This document shows positions 41,740 through 51,474 of a DNA stretch of 64,000 nt, one piece after another. Source of the DNA: Marifrigoribacter sp965178585. GTDB taxonomy: Bacteria > Bacteroidota > Bacteroidia > Flavobacteriales > Flavobacteriaceae. The first letter of the stretch is position 1. The number at the start of each line of letters is the position of its first letter. The notes beneath the pieces were generated by a model. That model was given only the letters and a program-made list of their open reading frames with translations. It searched no databases and was not told the origin of the DNA. The position numbers and the translations under genes are program-made. The stretch lies in the NCBI GenBank assembly GCA_965178585.1, contig OZ238267.1, positions 372,001 to 436,000 on the forward strand, given 5' to 3'.

Positions 41740-44595
41740 ATGAAAAAAATCATTTTTACTTTATGCTTAGCATTTATGAGTAGTTTTACCTTATTAGCTC
41801 AAGATGCCATCATAAAGGGAAGGGTGGTAGATACACATTCGAGTGAAGTAATTCCTGACGTAGAAATACGAATTTTGTCGAGTGATATTGATACTCAGAC
41901 AAATAATGAAGGCTTATTTGTTTTAACTGGAACTAATTTTCCTCAGGGAGAACAAATTCTTGTGGTAAGCAAACTTAATTACATTACTCAAAGTATTCCT
42001 ATTACCATTCAAAACGGAGAAACCATTAATCTAGACCCAATAATAATGGATATAGATTTAACCGAATTAGAGTCCCAAATTGGAGTTATTAACCTTTCTG
42101 ATAACGAATTAGACGGCGATTTAGGAGGTGCAGCAACTAATGTTTCTGGACTTTTACAAGCGTCAAGAGATGTTTTTTTAAATGCCGCAGCATTCGATTT
42201 TAGTGCAACTTTCTTTAGACCTCGAGGTTTAGATAATGCCAATGGTAAGGTTTTAATCAATGGTATAGAAATGAATAAACAATTCAACGGTCGTCCACAA
42301 TGGGGAGATTGGGGTGGACTTAACGATGTTCAAAGAAATCGTGAGTTTACTATGGGTTTAAAAGCTAATGATTACACTTTTGGTGATCTTGCAGGAACCA
42401 CTAATATGGTAATGAGAGCTTCAAAATACAGAAAAAGCGGGCGAGTTTCATTTGCTGCTGCAAATAGAAGTTATAAAGGACGTATTATGGCATCCTACCA
42501 TAGTGGAGTTTCAAAAACAGGATGGGCTTATTCATTTTTAGCATCTAGACGTTTTGGAAAAGAAGGTTTTATTGACGGAACATTATATGATGCAAATTCA
42601 TTTTTTGCTTCAGTTGAAAAAACAATAAACGATAAACATTCATTAAATTTCACTACTTTTTACACACCAAACCGTAGAGGACGTTCAACTGCAGTTACAG
42701 AGGAAGTAAAAGATTTAAAAGGTATTCGTTACAATCCTAATTGGGGTTACCAAAATGGAGAATTAAGAAACAGTCGTGTTCGTAATATTAAAGAGCCTGT
42801 GTTTATGCTAAACCACTATTGGAAAATTAACGAAAAAACCAATTTAAATACAAATGCTTCCTATCAAACAGGAAGTATAGGAAATACTCGAGTAGACCAT
42901 GGAGGAACACGATTAGTTGAAATAGCTGGTCAAGAAGCTTATTTGGGTGGAGGAAGAAATCCTTTAGGTAATTATTATCAAAGATTACCTAGTTATTTTT
43001 TACAGGACCCAAATCCAACAGCGGGTGATTTTCAGAACGCTTATTTAGCACAACAGGAATTTGTTAATGATGGTCAATTAGATTGGGAATCTCTTTATAG
43101 AGGAAATGCAATTTCAACTTCTACAGGTGGAAATTCTATTTATGCAATCCAAGAAGATAGAATTGATGACACGCAGTTTACTGTAAACACTATTTTTGAT
43201 ACTCAGATAACCGATAATATTTTATTAAATGCGAGTATTAATTATCGAAATTTAAAAAGTGAAAACTTTGCTGAATTAAAAGATTTATTAGGTGGTACAG
43301 GATTTTTAGATGTAGATTTTTTTGCTGAAGGAGAAGATGGAGAAGTTAATATTCTAGTTGGAGATGTAGCGCAGAGTGACCTTAGAAATAGAAATAGAAT
43401 AGCTCAAGAAGGTGACAGATATAAGTACAATTATGAAATAACTTCAGATGTATTATCTGGTTTTGCTCAAGCTCAATTTAAATATAATAGAGTTGATTTT
43501 TATTTAGGAGCATCAGTATCTAATACCAATTATCAACGTAATGGTTTATATGAAAACGGAAATTATCCAGGAACTGAGTCCTTTGGTAAAGGTGAAAAAC
43601 AAAGCTTTACAGACTTTGGAGTAAAGGGAGGAGCAACTTATAAAGTAACAGGGAAACATTTAATAGATGTGAATCTAGGTTATTTATCTAAAGCACCAAC
43701 TATTAGAAACACTTTTACAAATGCACGTCAAAACCACAATGTAACTATTGGTTTAGAAAGTGAAAAAATTCAAAATGTTGATATAGGTTATATTTTTAGA
43801 TCCCCAATTGTTAAGGCTAGAATAACAGGGTTTTATTCTAATTTTCAAGACGGAAGTGATCTAGGTTTTTATTTTACTGAAAATATTTCAGGTTTAGGTT
43901 TAGAACAAGATGCATTTATTCAAGAAGTAATGACCAATGTTGAGAAAAAACATATTGGGGCAGAATTAGGTATAGAGGCACAAGTAACTCCTACATTAAA
44001 ATTAAAAGGCGCAGCTTCTATGGGGCAATACACTTATAATAACAATCCTAATTTATACATAACAAGCGATGACTTAGACGGTCCAATATCATTTGGTGAT
44101 GGAACAACAAAATTAAAAAATTATCATGTTGCAGGTGGTCCTGAAAGAGCTTATCAATTAGGAATAGAATATAGAGACCCTAAATTTTGGTGGGTAGGAT
44201 TAACTACTAACTATTATTCTAATGCTTATATCGATATTAACAATTTAGCACGTTCTGATAATTTTAGTACCGATTTTGACGGGCAACCTTTTAATGATTA
44301 TGATCCAGAAGTTGCAAAGGAATTATTAAAACAAGAAAAATTTGATGATTACTTTTTAGTAAATGTAACAGGTGGTAAATCATGGAAAATAAATCAATAT
44401 TATATAGGATTTTTTGCATCTATTAATAATGCATTAGATCAAGAGTATGTTACTGGTGGATTTGAACAAGGTAGAAAAACAAATTATAGAGATTTAGAAG
44501 AAGATAAATCACGAGAGTATGGTTCGGTTTTCGGACCTCGTTATTTCTTTGGAACAGGAGCATCTTACTACGTAAATGTTTACGTAAGATTTTAA
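41740..44595 (+). CDS. TonB-dependent outer-membrane receptor
   Basis: A 951-residue receptor with signal peptide (MKKIIFTLCLAFMSSFTLLAQ), carboxypeptidase-like regulatory domain (AIIKGRVVDTHSSEVIPDVE, residues ~22-110), plug (FFRPRGLDNANGKVLINGIE, FGDLAGTTNMVMRASKYRKS), and a barrel ending FGTGASYYVNVYVRF. The plug region resembles that of the receptor at 37320 (same order of motifs, similar NxVMRA step), so the two are distant paralogues. The DUF5689 lipoprotein follows by 54 bases and is likely its surface partner in place of a SusD protein. Substrate unknown. Confidence 0.9.
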   Translation: MKKIIFTLCLAFMSSFTLLAQDAIIKGRVVDTHSSEVIPDVEIRILSSDIDTQTNNEGLFVLTGTNFPQGEQILVVSKLNYITQSIPITIQNGETINLDPIIMDIDLTELESQIGVINLSDNELDGDLGGAATNVSGLLQASRDVFLNAAAFDFSATFFRPRGLDNANGKVLINGIEMNKQFNGRPQWGDWGGLNDVQRNREFTMGLKANDYTFGDLAGTTNMVMRASKYRKSGRVSFAAANRSYKGRIMASYHSGVSKTGWAYSFLASRRFGKEGFIDGTLYDANSFFASVEKTINDKHSLNFTTFYTPNRRGRSTAVTEEVKDLKGIRYNPNWGYQNGELRNSRVRNIKEPVFMLNHYWKINEKTNLNTNASYQTGSIGNTRVDHGGTRLVEIAGQEAYLGGGRNPLGNYYQRLPSYFLQDPNPTAGDFQNAYLAQQEFVNDGQLDWESLYRGNAISTSTGGNSIYAIQEDRIDDTQFTVNTIFDTQITDNILLNASINYRNLKSENFAELKDLLGGTGFLDVDFFAEGEDGEVNILVGDVAQSDLRNRNRIAQEGDRYKYNYEITSDVLSGFAQAQFKYNRVDFYLGASVSNTNYQRNGLYENGNYPGTESFGKGEKQSFTDFGVKGGATYKVTGKHLIDVNLGYLSKAPTIRNTFTNARQNHNVTIGLESEKIQNVDIGYIFRSPIVKARITGFYSNFQDGSDLGFYFTENISGLGLEQDAFIQEVMTNVEKKHIGAELGIEAQVTPTLKLKGAASMGQYTYNNNPNLYITSDDLDGPISFGDGTTKLKNYHVAGGPERAYQLGIEYRDPKFWWVGLTTNYYSNAYIDINNLARSDNFSTDFDGQPFNDYDPEVAKELLKQEKFDDYFLVNVTGGKSWKINQYYIGFFASINNALDQEYVTGGFEQGRKTNYRDLEEDKSREYGSVFGPRYFFGTGASYYVNVYVRF

Positions 44596-44649
44596 AATAA
44601 AAATTATAGACGGATTAAATCGTCACTAATAAAAATAAAATTTAAAAAA

Positions 44650-46086
44650 ATGAAAACAATAAAAAATTATAAACTACTAGCTTTTTTCTTTGCAATGACA
44701 ATGGTGTTGTCATGTGTAAAAGATGATGACTACGATGTGCCAAATACAGACCCTGTTGCCCCAATTATTGATGGGGAAATAATTACAATTAATGCATTAA
44801 ACTCATTATTAGAACAAGAACAGAATGTCAATGGGAATGATATTTTAAGCTTTACAGAAAGTAATTTATATATTTCTGGTTATGTTATCTCAAATGATGA
44901 AGCAGGAAATATATATGAAGAATTAGTACTACAAGACCTAGCAGCTAACCCAACAAGAGGAGTAAAAGTATTAATTAATGTTAGCCCTTTATTTACAACC
45001 TATGAGTTTGGTAGAAAAGTTTATGTCAAGCTTGATGGATTATCGGTAGGATATAACGGAGGCGTTTTATCTCTAGGATTTAGAGATGGAAGTCAAGTAG
45101 AAGCTATTGCTGAATCATTAATGGATCAAACTATTATAAGAGATGTAGAGTTAGAGGAAGTTACACCACTACCAATTAATATTTCTGACTTCTCTTCAGA
45201 TAAAACCAATTTATATGTGCGCTTAAACGATATGCAGTTTAATAAAGATGATGCATTGGGTGAAAATCGTAAAACATTTGCAGCAGAACCAGGAGATGAG
45301 TTTGATGGAGAACGTAATTTAGAGAGCTGTGCTGAAGGTTTAGCTGTAATATTGAGTACGAGTACATTTTCAGATTTTAAAGCTATTGAGGTTCCTCAAG
45401 GAAGAGGGTTTATAGATGGTATTTTAACTTATAATTATTTTGGAGATACTTTTAATATGGTTGTTAATACTCCAGAAACCATTCATTTTGACAGTACAGA
45501 TCGTTGTGATCCTGTTGAGGTAGATTGTGGATTAGCAGATACAACAGGAAGTAATGTTATATTTAGTGAGTTCTTTGAAACACAAGAAGAAGGAGAGTCT
45601 GTAACAGGTAATGGTTGGACTAATTATATTCAAGAAGGTTCTAGAGATTATCAAGCTTATTTTAATGATGGAGGTAACGGTAACCCTTCTTTGGGAATTT
45701 CTGCATCTATAGGTTCTTATAACTCAGATGATGACAGTACGATTGCTTGGTTAATTATGCCAGAAATTGATTTTGATGCTCAGGATGGAGAAACTATCAA
45801 CTTTAAAACGTCTAATAGCTTTTCAGATGGAAGTACTTTTGAGTTATTATTTTCAAGTGATTGGGATGGAAACCCTGCTAATATAGCAACAAGTACTTGG
45901 GATAGTTTACCAGCTGCTTATATCGTTCAGGATGATGATTTTTACGGCGATTGGTTCCCTTCTGGTAATGTTAGTTTAGATTGTATTGATGGTAAAGGTT
46001 ATATAGGATTTAAATATACAGGAAGTGGTGAAGAAGATTTTGATGGTACTTACGAATTAGATGAAATTGTAGTAAATTCTAATTAA
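44650..46086 (+). CDS. DUF5689 lipoprotein with choice-of-anchor-type C-terminal domain
   Basis: A 478-residue lipoprotein: lipobox LSC near residue 22 followed by VKDDDYD, an acidic surface-export-type tail. Residues ~40-280 form a DUF5689/OB-like domain (TESNLYISGYVISNDEAGN, GVKVLINVSPLFTTYEFG, KVYVKLDGLSVGYNGG). The last ~180 residues (VIFSEFFETQEEGES, WLIMPEIDFDAQDGETINF, GYIGFKYTGSGEEDFDGTY) are a cleaved-adhesin/choice-of-anchor J-like beta-sandwich. It pairs with the TonB receptor upstream and ends at a perfect terminator. It is probably surface-exposed and captures or presents the substrate; that role is inferred from its place. Confidence 0.82.
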   Translation: MKTIKNYKLLAFFFAMTMVLSCVKDDDYDVPNTDPVAPIIDGEIITINALNSLLEQEQNVNGNDILSFTESNLYISGYVISNDEAGNIYEELVLQDLAANPTRGVKVLINVSPLFTTYEFGRKVYVKLDGLSVGYNGGVLSLGFRDGSQVEAIAESLMDQTIIRDVELEEVTPLPINISDFSSDKTNLYVRLNDMQFNKDDALGENRKTFAAEPGDEFDGERNLESCAEGLAVILSTSTFSDFKAIEVPQGRGFIDGILTYNYFGDTFNMVVNTPETIHFDSTDRCDPVEVDCGLADTTGSNVIFSEFFETQEEGESVTGNGWTNYIQEGSRDYQAYFNDGGNGNPSLGISASIGSYNSDDDSTIAWLIMPEIDFDAQDGETINFKTSNSFSDGSTFELLFSSDWDGNPANIATSTWDSLPAAYIVQDDDFYGDWFPSGNVSLDCIDGKGYIGFKYTGSGEEDFDGTYELDEIVVNSN

Positions 46087-46107
46087 TCAGTTTACTTTTA
46101 TAAAATA

Positions 46108-46140
46108 AAAAAGGCTTGGTTACTAACCAAGCCTTTTTTT
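46108..46140 (+). terminator. Intrinsic terminator
   Basis: AAAGGCTTGGTT and AACCAAGCCTTT form a perfect 12-bp stem with a 3-base loop followed by T residues. Confidence 0.93.
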
Positions 46141-46242
46141 GTTACCAATTTTGCTCTTTTAGTTTATAAAGCAGCTTTTAATTGTTTAACTATATTTTTT
46201 TTTGATTTTATATAGTACATTTAAAGCTCAAAAATTCCCTTT

Positions 46243-48603
46243 ATGAAACGTTTTCAATCACTAATTTCTGTCTTCTTAATTATTGGCTTAGTCTATTATA
46301 GTTTTTATAGTTTAATGCCGCAGAGAGGAACTTCAGCATCTATTCCAGAAACTGAATTCTCTACAGAAAGGGCTTTAATTCCATTAAAAGAAATATCGAA
46401 AGCACCTCATTATATAGGAACAGCCGAACACGCTAGGGTTAGAGAATATATAATAAAACAATTAGAGAATTTAGGTTTAGAAACTCAAGTTCAAGAAGGA
46501 TTTGTGTTGAATCCTAAATGGAAAAGCCTAGATAAATCAAAAAATATTCTTGCTAACATTAAAGGAACTGGAAATGGAAAATCATTATTGTTATTATCTC
46601 ATTACGACAGTGCTTTAACACCTTCCTTTGGTGCCAGTGATGCTGGAAGTGGAGTGGTTACTATTTTAGAAACACTTCGTGCTTACTTAGCAAGTGGTAA
46701 AAAGCCAAAAAATGATATTATAGTTTTAATTACAGATGCTGAAGAAGTAGGATTGGACGGAGCTCGCCTTTTTGTAAATAACCATCCTTGGGCAAAAAAT
46801 GTTGGAATTGCACTAAATTTTGAGGCTCGAGGTAGTGGTGGTCCTAGTAATATGATTGTTGAAACTAATGGAGGAAATAAGAATTTAATAAATGCTTTTA
46901 TTGAAGCAGATGTTAAATTCCCAGTTGCTTCCTCATTAATGTATAGTATTTATAAAATGCTGCCAAATGATACTGATTCTACAGTATTAAGAGAAGGTGG
47001 AGATATAGATGGTTTCTTTTTTGCATTTATAGACGACCATTTTGATTACCATACTGCAAATGATAATTATGAAAATTTAGATAGAAATACCCTTCAACAT
47101 CAAGGAGAGTATTTACTTCCTTTGGTACATTATTTTGGGGATGCAGATATAAGTTCTTTAAAATCTAATGAAGATGATGTGTATATAAATGTTCCGTTAT
47201 TTAAAATGATTCATTATCCTTTTTCTTGGATATTTCCTATGTTGATTATAGCGATTCTATTATTTTTTGTTTTAATCTTTTATGGAATTAAAAAAGAAGT
47301 TCTCTCAGGAAGATCTATTGTGAAAAGTTTTATTCCATTTACACTATCACTTTTAATTTGTGGTATTATTGGTTTTTACGGATGGAAACTTATTTTAGTT
47401 TTATATCCACAATATCTTGAAATACAACACGGGTTTACTTATAACGGACATACCTATATTTCGTTTTTTGTTTTATTGAGTTTAGGAATTTTATTTTGTG
47501 TTTACCATAAATATTCAAAAAATAATAATATAGCTAGTTTATTAATTGCTCCTCTTGTTTTTTGGCTAATCATAAATGTATTAGTTGCTATTTATTTAAA
47601 AGGAGCTGCTTTTTTTATCATTCCAGTTTTTCTAGGACTTCTGTCTCTATGGATCCTAATACGTCAACAAAGGCCTAATTTAATTTTAATGGTTTTTATA
47701 GGAGCAATTGCAATTTTTATGTTTGCTCCTCTGGTTCAATTTTTCCCTGTAGGATTGGGATTAAAAATGTTGGTGGGAAGTTGCTTGTTTACGGTATTAC
47801 TTTTCGGGATATTACTTTCCGTAATTGGTTTTTATAAAATGAAAAGAACACTTTCAATAGTCTTTATTTTACTAGCTATTGGTTTCTTTATTAAAGCTCA
47901 TTTATCAAGTGACTTTACTTCAGAAAGACAAAAACCAAATAGTTTGGTCTATTATTTAGATGCTGATAAGGATGCAAATTACTGGGCAACATATGATGAA
48001 ATGTTGGATGAATGGACAAAAGGATATTTAGGAGAAAACCCTGAAGATGCATCTAATTTTATTGAATCTGCTTCAGGGAGTAAATACAATAGTGGCTATA
48101 GTTTTGCAATTGAAGCTCCCAATAAAGAGATTCCAATATTTAATGCTGTTTTGAATAAGGATACCATTATTAACGATTCAAAAATGGTAACCTTTACTAT
48201 TATTCCTAAACGAACAGTAAACCAAATAAGTTTATATTCTGAAGAAGTAGATTCATTTAAATCGCTAACATTTAACGGGCAAAGCTTACCGTTAAATACC
48301 AATGAGAATAATTCATCTCAAAAAATTAAAAGTAAAGAACTGGTTCGTTATTATATTTCTGACAGCGATAGCTTAGAAGTTTCTTATGAAGTTTCGAAAG
48401 ATAAAAAAGTTACATTTACGGTAATGGAATATTCCTATGACTTATTAGATCATCCTCAATTTACTATCAATAATAGGGCTAAAAATATGATGCCTAAGCC
48501 CTTCATAATTACAGATGCGATTATTGTAAAGAAAAAAGTATTAATTGACGAATTGTCTTTAAAAGTGAAAGACACTTTATCGACAGTTATGAATTTAGAA
48601 TAG
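46243..48603 (+). CDS. M28-family membrane aminopeptidase
   Basis: A 786-residue membrane peptidase. A first membrane helix (residues ~7-27) is followed by the M28 zinc-peptidase domain with metal ligands in LLSHYDSA (~118), FGASDAGSGV (~130), ITDAEEVGLDGA (~163), ALNFEARGSGG (~191) and DDHFDYHTANDNYEN (~266). Residues ~325-560 contain about eight membrane helices, then a soluble C-terminal domain of ~220 residues. This matches the Bacteroidota M28 proteins with a multi-helix tail, related to ER aminopeptidase ERMP1 in layout. The catalytic domain should face the periplasm. It is a single-gene unit with a strong terminator. Substrate is probably peptides. Confidence 0.88.
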   Translation: MKRFQSLISVFLIIGLVYYSFYSLMPQRGTSASIPETEFSTERALIPLKEISKAPHYIGTAEHARVREYIIKQLENLGLETQVQEGFVLNPKWKSLDKSKNILANIKGTGNGKSLLLLSHYDSALTPSFGASDAGSGVVTILETLRAYLASGKKPKNDIIVLITDAEEVGLDGARLFVNNHPWAKNVGIALNFEARGSGGPSNMIVETNGGNKNLINAFIEADVKFPVASSLMYSIYKMLPNDTDSTVLREGGDIDGFFFAFIDDHFDYHTANDNYENLDRNTLQHQGEYLLPLVHYFGDADISSLKSNEDDVYINVPLFKMIHYPFSWIFPMLIIAILLFFVLIFYGIKKEVLSGRSIVKSFIPFTLSLLICGIIGFYGWKLILVLYPQYLEIQHGFTYNGHTYISFFVLLSLGILFCVYHKYSKNNNIASLLIAPLVFWLIINVLVAIYLKGAAFFIIPVFLGLLSLWILIRQQRPNLILMVFIGAIAIFMFAPLVQFFPVGLGLKMLVGSCLFTVLLFGILLSVIGFYKMKRTLSIVFILLAIGFFIKAHLSSDFTSERQKPNSLVYYLDADKDANYWATYDEMLDEWTKGYLGENPEDASNFIESASGSKYNSGYSFAIEAPNKEIPIFNAVLNKDTIINDSKMVTFTIIPKRTVNQISLYSEEVDSFKSLTFNGQSLPLNTNENNSSQKIKSKELVRYYISDSDSLEVSYEVSKDKKVTFTVMEYSYDLLDHPQFTINNRAKNMMPKPFIITDAIIVKKKVLIDELSLKVKDTLSTVMNLE

Positions 48604-48606
48604 CAT

Positions 48607-48655
48607 AAAAACAAAAGACTCATTAAGATAAATTCTTAATGAGTCTTTTGTTTTT
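48607..48655. terminator. Long bidirectional terminator
   Basis: AAAACAAAAGACTCATTAAG pairs perfectly with its complement over 20 bp around a 7-base loop; it is shared by the convergent M28 and M13 genes. Confidence 0.93.
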
Positions 48656-48668
48656 GAGTAAAAAGATA

Positions 48669-50747
48669 TTACCAAATACGTACTCGGTCTTCTACCGGAA
48701 GATACATACCGTCGCCTTCTTTTATATCAAAAGCTTCATAAAAAGCATCAATATTTAATAAAGGTTGGGTTGCTCTTACCATTCCAGGAGAATGTGAATC
48801 TGTTTTAATAAGAGTTCGTAACTGCTCATCTCTTGTTAAAGTACGCCAAACAGTAGCCCAGCTCATAAAAAATCGTTGCTCTGCTGTAAAACCATCAATG
48901 TCTTCAGGTCTTCCATTTTTATCGAAAAGTAACTGTAAGCCATCATATGCTCCTAAAACTCCACCAAGATCTCCAATGTTTTCTCCTAGCGTAAATTTCC
49001 CATTGATGTAAACACTATCTAAAACTTCTATATTACTGTATTGTTCAGCTAAGGCATCTCCTCTAGCTGTAAATTGCTTTAAGTCTTCTTCAGACCACCA
49101 ATTTACTAAATTACCATTGGCATCAAAACGAGCACCACTATCATCAAATGCATGTGAGATTTCATGACCTATTACGGCACCAATTCCACAATAGTTAACA
49201 GCATCATCTGCTTTATAATCATAAAAGGGAGGTTGTAATATCGCAGCAGGAAATACAATTTCGTTATTTAATGGATTAAAGTAAGCATTTACTGTTTGTG
49301 GAGACATTCCCCATTTAGTTTTGTCAACAGGTTCACCTATTTCAGATAAATTTTTAGCAGTTGACCATTTGTTAATTGCAGTTATATTTTCAAAATAAGT
49401 ATTGCTCTCTTTAACTTCCATTTTCGAGTAATCTTCCCACTTATCTGGATAACCAATCTTTACGGTAAATTTATCTAATTTTTCAATGGCTTTAGTTTTG
49501 GTTTCTTCACTCATCCAATCTAAAACTTGAATACGTGTTTTATACGAAGCAATTACATTAGCAATCATTACTTCTGCTTTTTCCTTTGCTTCTGGTGGAA
49601 ATTTGGCATCCACATACAACTGTCCTAATGCCTCTCCAACGTTATTATTAACTGTTGCCAATGCACGTTCTTTAGCAGGTCTTCTTTCTTTAGCGTCTCT
49701 TAAATACTTACTATAAAATTCCCAGTTGGCTACTTCAATTTCTTCAGTTAAACGACCAGCACTACTAACAAAAGAATCCCAACGTAAAAGAGTTTTAATG
49801 TCATCGATTGAATGTTCTGTTAAAAATGAATTTAATGCACTTACATATTTGGGTTGAGCCACAATTAGTGTATCGATTTTTTGTTTAATTTGTTTATCAG
49901 CCATCATTTTTTCTATATTGAATGATGGTATTAACAACTGTGATTCTGAAATTGATTTTGGATTGTTAAAATTACGAACATCTCTACTTTGTATTTTATC
50001 TAAACGAGGTTCTGCCAATTGAGTTTCCATCGCTAGAATTTTTTCAGCAGAAGCTGTTGCAGAAGCTTCATCATCACCTAAAAATTGTAACATTCTTGAA
50101 ATGTGTTCTACATATTTTGCACGAATTTCAACAGATTTCGTGTCCGTATCTAAATAATAATCGCGATCTCCAAGACCAAGACCATTCGCAAAAATATATG
50201 CTGCATTAATAGAACTGTCGTTTAGGTCTGCAAAAGAAACAAAATCCATAAATGGAGAACTTACATTAGGAACCGTCATTAAAACGGTTTGAAGATCTTC
50301 TAAGTTATTAATACTGGAAATAGCGTCTAATGCAGGTTGTAATGGAGTTATTCCAGCAGCATTACGAGCATCCATGTCTAGTTTAGAATCGAATAAAAAT
50401 AAGGCTTTTGCTTGATCTGTACTCGGATCATAAGTTCCACTTTCCTTAGCTTTTGCTATAATTTCAAGTACATCTTTATCGGTAGATTTTCTTAAAACTG
50501 AAAATCCACCCCAAATTGTTCTATCATCTGGAATTTTGGTTTGTTTCATCCAATTACCATTTACGTAATTGTAAAAATCATCTTTTGGATTAACAGAAGT
50601 ATCCATATTTTCAAGAATAATACCATGCGGAGCATCATCAGCTACTTCAGATAAGTCTTTATTAGGTTCTTTTTTGTTGCCACATGATGTTAGTAACATA
50701 GGTGCAACTGCTATTAAAACAGCAATTTTAAAAATAGTTTTTTTCAT
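48669..50747 (-). CDS. M13-family (neprilysin/PepO-like) metallopeptidase lipoprotein
   Basis: A 692-residue zinc endopeptidase. Lipobox LTSC near residue 22 makes it a lipoprotein. The N-terminal domain starts GIILENMDTSVNPKDDFYNY, as in PepO. Catalytic motifs are GAVIGHEISHAFDDSG (HExxH, around residue 525) and ENIGDLGGV (third ligand Glu and Asp, around 585). NAYFNPLNNEIVFPAAIL is the substrate-edge strand. The C-terminus ends MYLPVEDRVRIW, the usual family end. It cleaves oligopeptides, probably in the periplasm or at the surface. It is downstream of, and likely co-transcribed with, the small lipoprotein gene at 50777. Confidence 0.95.
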   Translation of the reverse strand: MKKTIFKIAVLIAVAPMLLTSCGNKKEPNKDLSEVADDAPHGIILENMDTSVNPKDDFYNYVNGNWMKQTKIPDDRTIWGGFSVLRKSTDKDVLEIIAKAKESGTYDPSTDQAKALFLFDSKLDMDARNAAGITPLQPALDAISSINNLEDLQTVLMTVPNVSSPFMDFVSFADLNDSSINAAYIFANGLGLGDRDYYLDTDTKSVEIRAKYVEHISRMLQFLGDDEASATASAEKILAMETQLAEPRLDKIQSRDVRNFNNPKSISESQLLIPSFNIEKMMADKQIKQKIDTLIVAQPKYVSALNSFLTEHSIDDIKTLLRWDSFVSSAGRLTEEIEVANWEFYSKYLRDAKERRPAKERALATVNNNVGEALGQLYVDAKFPPEAKEKAEVMIANVIASYKTRIQVLDWMSEETKTKAIEKLDKFTVKIGYPDKWEDYSKMEVKESNTYFENITAINKWSTAKNLSEIGEPVDKTKWGMSPQTVNAYFNPLNNEIVFPAAILQPPFYDYKADDAVNYCGIGAVIGHEISHAFDDSGARFDANGNLVNWWSEEDLKQFTARGDALAEQYSNIEVLDSVYINGKFTLGENIGDLGGVLGAYDGLQLLFDKNGRPEDIDGFTAEQRFFMSWATVWRTLTRDEQLRTLIKTDSHSPGMVRATQPLLNIDAFYEAFDIKEGDGMYLPVEDRVRIW

Positions 50748-50776
50748 TTCTTTTTATAATTAAGTGATTAGGGATA

Positions 50777-51358
50777 TTATTTTTTTTGATCTTCTAGTTC
50801 TGCTTTATAAACAGAATCTAGAAATTGTTTTTGAAGTTCTAATTCTTGTTTTTCATTATCAACTCGTTGCATATCAATAGCATCTTTCTCAATCTTTTCA
50901 TTAATTTGAGTGATTAAATTTTTAATAGAAATATTTAATTCATTAAAATAATCTTGAAGGCGAATAGAGTCTAAATGCACTTTGTTTACTTCTTGATTTA
51001 ACAATTTTGCTCTTGTTTTAACAACGAGGACTCTTGAAAAAATAACAGGATTGTTTAAGGTATCTGGAATTTTCTTCATTAATGAATCGATATGAGAAAC
51101 CATTTGTTTTGATTTATCTTGGATAACTTCAATTGTATGTCCATTGATGGTCTTTGCTTGTTCTTCAAAATCTTCAAAAGCTCCCCATTTAATTACTTCA
51201 GCTCTTGCATTATTAGAAATTAGAGGTAATTTAAAATTATTATTACCATACTTACTGAAATTTATTTTTTGTGTAACAGGATCTTGAATTACTTCTTCGG
51301 TGTTGTTTCCACAAGAAAAAACAATTAGACTAATTAAAAAGAAAGTAAAAAATCTCAT
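50777..51358 (-). CDS. Coiled-coil lipoprotein of unknown function
   Basis: A 193-residue lipoprotein with lipobox FSC near residue 16 followed by GNNTEEVIQ. After a short segment (KINFSKYGNNNFKLPLISNN) it is almost wholly helical and charged (DKSKQMVSHIDSLMKK, NISIKNLITQINEKIEKD, DNEKQELELQKQFLDSV), predicted coiled coil. No enzymatic motif is seen. It lies 29 bases upstream of the M13 peptidase gene and may be transcribed with it. I do not recognise the family. Confidence 0.65.
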   Translation of the reverse strand: MRFFTFFLISLIVFSCGNNTEEVIQDPVTQKINFSKYGNNNFKLPLISNNARAEVIKWGAFEDFEEQAKTINGHTIEVIQDKSKQMVSHIDSLMKKIPDTLNNPVIFSRVLVVKTRAKLLNQEVNKVHLDSIRLQDYFNELNISIKNLITQINEKIEKDAIDMQRVDNEKQELELQKQFLDSVYKAELEDQKK

Positions 51359-51474
51359 ATTATTAATAGGTATAGCTGCAAATATACAAGTTCTAAATGC
51401 ATATAATAGTTAATTTTAAGTGAATGTGAAAGGGGAGAATATCCGTATATTTACACAACAAAAAATCACATATT

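Noticed and set aside
37320..46086. SusCD polysaccharide-utilisation locus
   Set aside because: No SusD-like lipoprotein, glycoside hydrolase or sulfatase is present; the lipoprotein is DUF5689.
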